Source: Anaerolineales bacterium
GTDB lineage: Bacteria > Chloroflexota > Anaerolineae > Anaerolineales > E44-bin32
DNA: 8,057 bases
NCBI GenBank assembly: GCA_011772595.1
Contig: WVZH01000326.1
Span: 156,795-164,851, forward strand
Direction: 5' to 3'
Made by a program: the position numbers and the translations under genes. Below are positions 6,764-8,057 of the stretch, one piece after another (the stretch's first letter is position 1; each line of letters starts with the position of its first letter). The notes beneath the pieces were generated by a model. The model saw only the letters and a list, made by a program, of their open reading frames with translations. It did not search any database and had not been told where the DNA came from.

Positions 6764-8057
6764 ATGAAGCATAATCTGACCCTAACTAAAACCCTCACAT
6801 TGGTCCTTATTTTCGGTTACGCTTTGGGTGCATGTATAAGCCCCCAGGCGACCTTGGAAACAATGATCATCGAAATACTCGTTGACGGCGAAACACTTGA
6901 ACAAGCAATCCCGGCCGGGTCTACGGTGCAATATGCTATAGAATTGGCGGGCGTTCCACTTGATGCACTCGATCGTGTTGACCCCCCTTCTTACACCTTG
7001 TTGACTGCCGGTACGGTCATTAAGATTACGCGTGTCACAGAGCGATTCGAGGTAGAAGAGATCGCAATTCCGTTCGAACGCCAAACGCTTCGTAACGAAG
7101 CCCTTCCTCAAGGTGAAACCCGACTTCTTCAATCTGGGGTCAATGGATTGCAGGAGATCACGTACCGAATTCTGACAGAGGAGGACGTCGAGATATCGCG
7201 TACTCCGGTGAAGAATGTAATTTTGCTTGAGCCAGTACCGGAGATCATCATGGTCGGTCTTCAAGCCGCCTACACACCTCTGTCCATCGACGGAAAGCTA
7301 GCCTATGTATCGGGTCGCAACGCATGGGTCGTTCAGGGGGACACCGGAAACCGTCGTCCATTGGTCCTCACAGGAGATTTGGATGGACGCATATTCGAGT
7401 TATCGGATGACGGTCGTTGGTTGCTTTTCACAAGGCAGATCGCAGACGATGAAGATGTTATCAATTCCTTGTGGGTGATCTCAACGACGGATCCGGATGC
7501 AGAACCTTTGAATCTCAAAGCAGAAAACATCATTCACTTCGCAGATTGGGTACCAGGTACACAATCACTCACTGTGGCCTATTCCACCGCAGAACCAAGC
7601 CCTGCGGCACCGGGATGGCAAGCCAACAATAACTTGCTCACCGTCAGATTCACCTCCGCAGGCCTCGTATTCCGTGCGGAGACACTCATTGAGGCCAATG
7701 CAGGCGGACAATACGGCTGGTGGGGCACAACATTCGCCTGGGGTGAAGATCGACACCACTTAGCCTACGCGCGTGCAGACAGCATCGGTTTTGTCGATCT
7801 CGAGGAGGCAATTTTCGAGCCCGTACGCGAGATCACACCCTATCAAACCTTCAGCGATTGGGCTTGGGTGCCAGGTGTTGCCTGGGGACGTGATAATCGT
7901 ACACTCTTCTTCGTCGATCACGGTCTTCCACTAGCGCTCGAAAGCCCGAGCTCATCACCGGTGTTCGATCTCATCGCTCTCGCAGGGCGTGGAGGTCATC
8001 AATTACCCCTGGCTTCAAAGACGGGAATGTTCGCGTATCCCTCAGTCTCCCCTGCGA
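6764..8057 (+). CDS. Lipoprotein with DUF348-like segment, G5 domain and TolB/PD40-like propeller (3' end outside the window)
   Basis: The frame is open from the ATG at 6764 to the last base, giving 431 residues without a stop; the C terminus is missing. The N terminus MKHNLTLTKTLTLVLIFGYA leads to a clear lipobox, LGAC, with C24 as the lipidated cysteine. Residues about 33-90 (VDGETLEQAIPAGSTVQYAI, then DRVDPPSYTLLTAGTVIKITR) resemble the DUF348/ubiquitin-like module found before G5 in YabE and Rpf proteins. Residues 91-165 match a G5 domain: EEIAIPFERQTLRNEALPQG, then QSGVNGLQEITYRILTEEDV and a terminal VG. From about 170 onward, blade-like repeats (LSDDGRWLLFTR, FAWGEDRHHLAYAR, VAWGRDNRTLFFVD) suggest a TolB/PD40 propeller. 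G5 domains bind cell-wall sugars, so a wall-associated surface role is inferred. The start is bounded by an in-frame TGA at 6755, and its ribosome site is weak (GAAGAA about ten bases upstream), consistent with coupling to the upstream gene. Confidence 0.8.
   Translation, partial: MKHNLTLTKTLTLVLIFGYALGACISPQATLETMIIEILVDGETLEQAIPAGSTVQYAIELAGVPLDALDRVDPPSYTLLTAGTVIKITRVTERFEVEEIAIPFERQTLRNEALPQGETRLLQSGVNGLQEITYRILTEEDVEISRTPVKNVILLEPVPEIIMVGLQAAYTPLSIDGKLAYVSGRNAWVVQGDTGNRRPLVLTGDLDGRIFELSDDGRWLLFTRQIADDEDVINSLWVISTTDPDAEPLNLKAENIIHFADWVPGTQSLTVAYSTAEPSPAAPGWQANNNLLTVRFTSAGLVFRAETLIEANAGGQYGWWGTTFAWGEDRHHLAYARADSIGFVDLEEAIFEPVREITPYQTFSDWAWVPGVAWGRDNRTLFFVDHGLPLALESPSSSPVFDLIALAGRGGHQLPLASKTGMFAYPSVSPA

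Noticed and set aside
6782..7264. Minus-strand open frame of 160 residues opposite the G5 lipoprotein
   Set aside because: The plus strand is open for 431 codons with a lipobox and a G5 domain. The antisense product has no recognisable motif.
7333..7759. Minus-strand frames 7333-7533 and 7565-7759
   Set aside because: Short antisense shadows of the propeller-encoding part of the same lipoprotein gene.
1..8057. Defence system, mobile element, CRISPR array or tRNA
   Set aside because: I looked on both strands for transposase, nuclease, helicase or toxin signatures, terminal repeats, regular spaced repeats and tRNA-like cloverleaves and saw none.

Overview
The window looks like a chromosomal segment from a bacterium, most likely a member of the Chloroflexota (Anaerolineae-like). 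The reasons are a very large Agl23-type (TIGR03663-like) GT-C membrane protein carrying an NHL propeller, two divergently placed lipoproteins of a style common in that phylum, and balanced base composition with TTG and GTG starts beside strong Shine-Dalgarno sites. This placement rests on remembered family distributions, not on a search.

Layout. On the minus strand, reading from about 6056 down to 1, there is a compact five-gene run: scpB (chromosome segregation), an RluB/RsuA-type rRNA pseudouridine synthase, a 1120-residue multi-spanning glycosyltransferase-like protein with a C-terminal six-repeat NHL propeller, sucC, and the first 41 codons of sucD. scpB/rluB overlap as TAATG, rluB/agl23-like overlap by 8 bases, and sucC/sucD overlap as ATGA. 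Only the agl23-like/sucC junction has a gap (49 bases), and no terminator is visible there. The run therefore reads as one transcription unit mixing segregation, ribosome maturation, envelope glycosylation and TCA-cycle functions.

On the plus strand, diverging from scpB across a 77-base spacer, are two lipoprotein genes. The first (6134-6721) encodes a 195-residue protein with a lipobox and a possible YpmS/DUF2993-like fold. The second (6764 to beyond the window end) encodes a lipoprotein with a DUF348-like segment, a G5 domain and a TolB/PD40-like beta-propeller. A good extended -10 promoter (TGCTATAAT) sits in the spacer inside a small perfect dyad. A strong hairpin and a second short palindrome lie at the 3' end of the first lipoprotein gene.

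No defence system, mobile element, CRISPR array, tRNA or rRNA is visible. The most unusual content is envelope-related: the glycosyltransferase-propeller fusion and the G5-propeller lipoprotein. The rest is conserved housekeeping.
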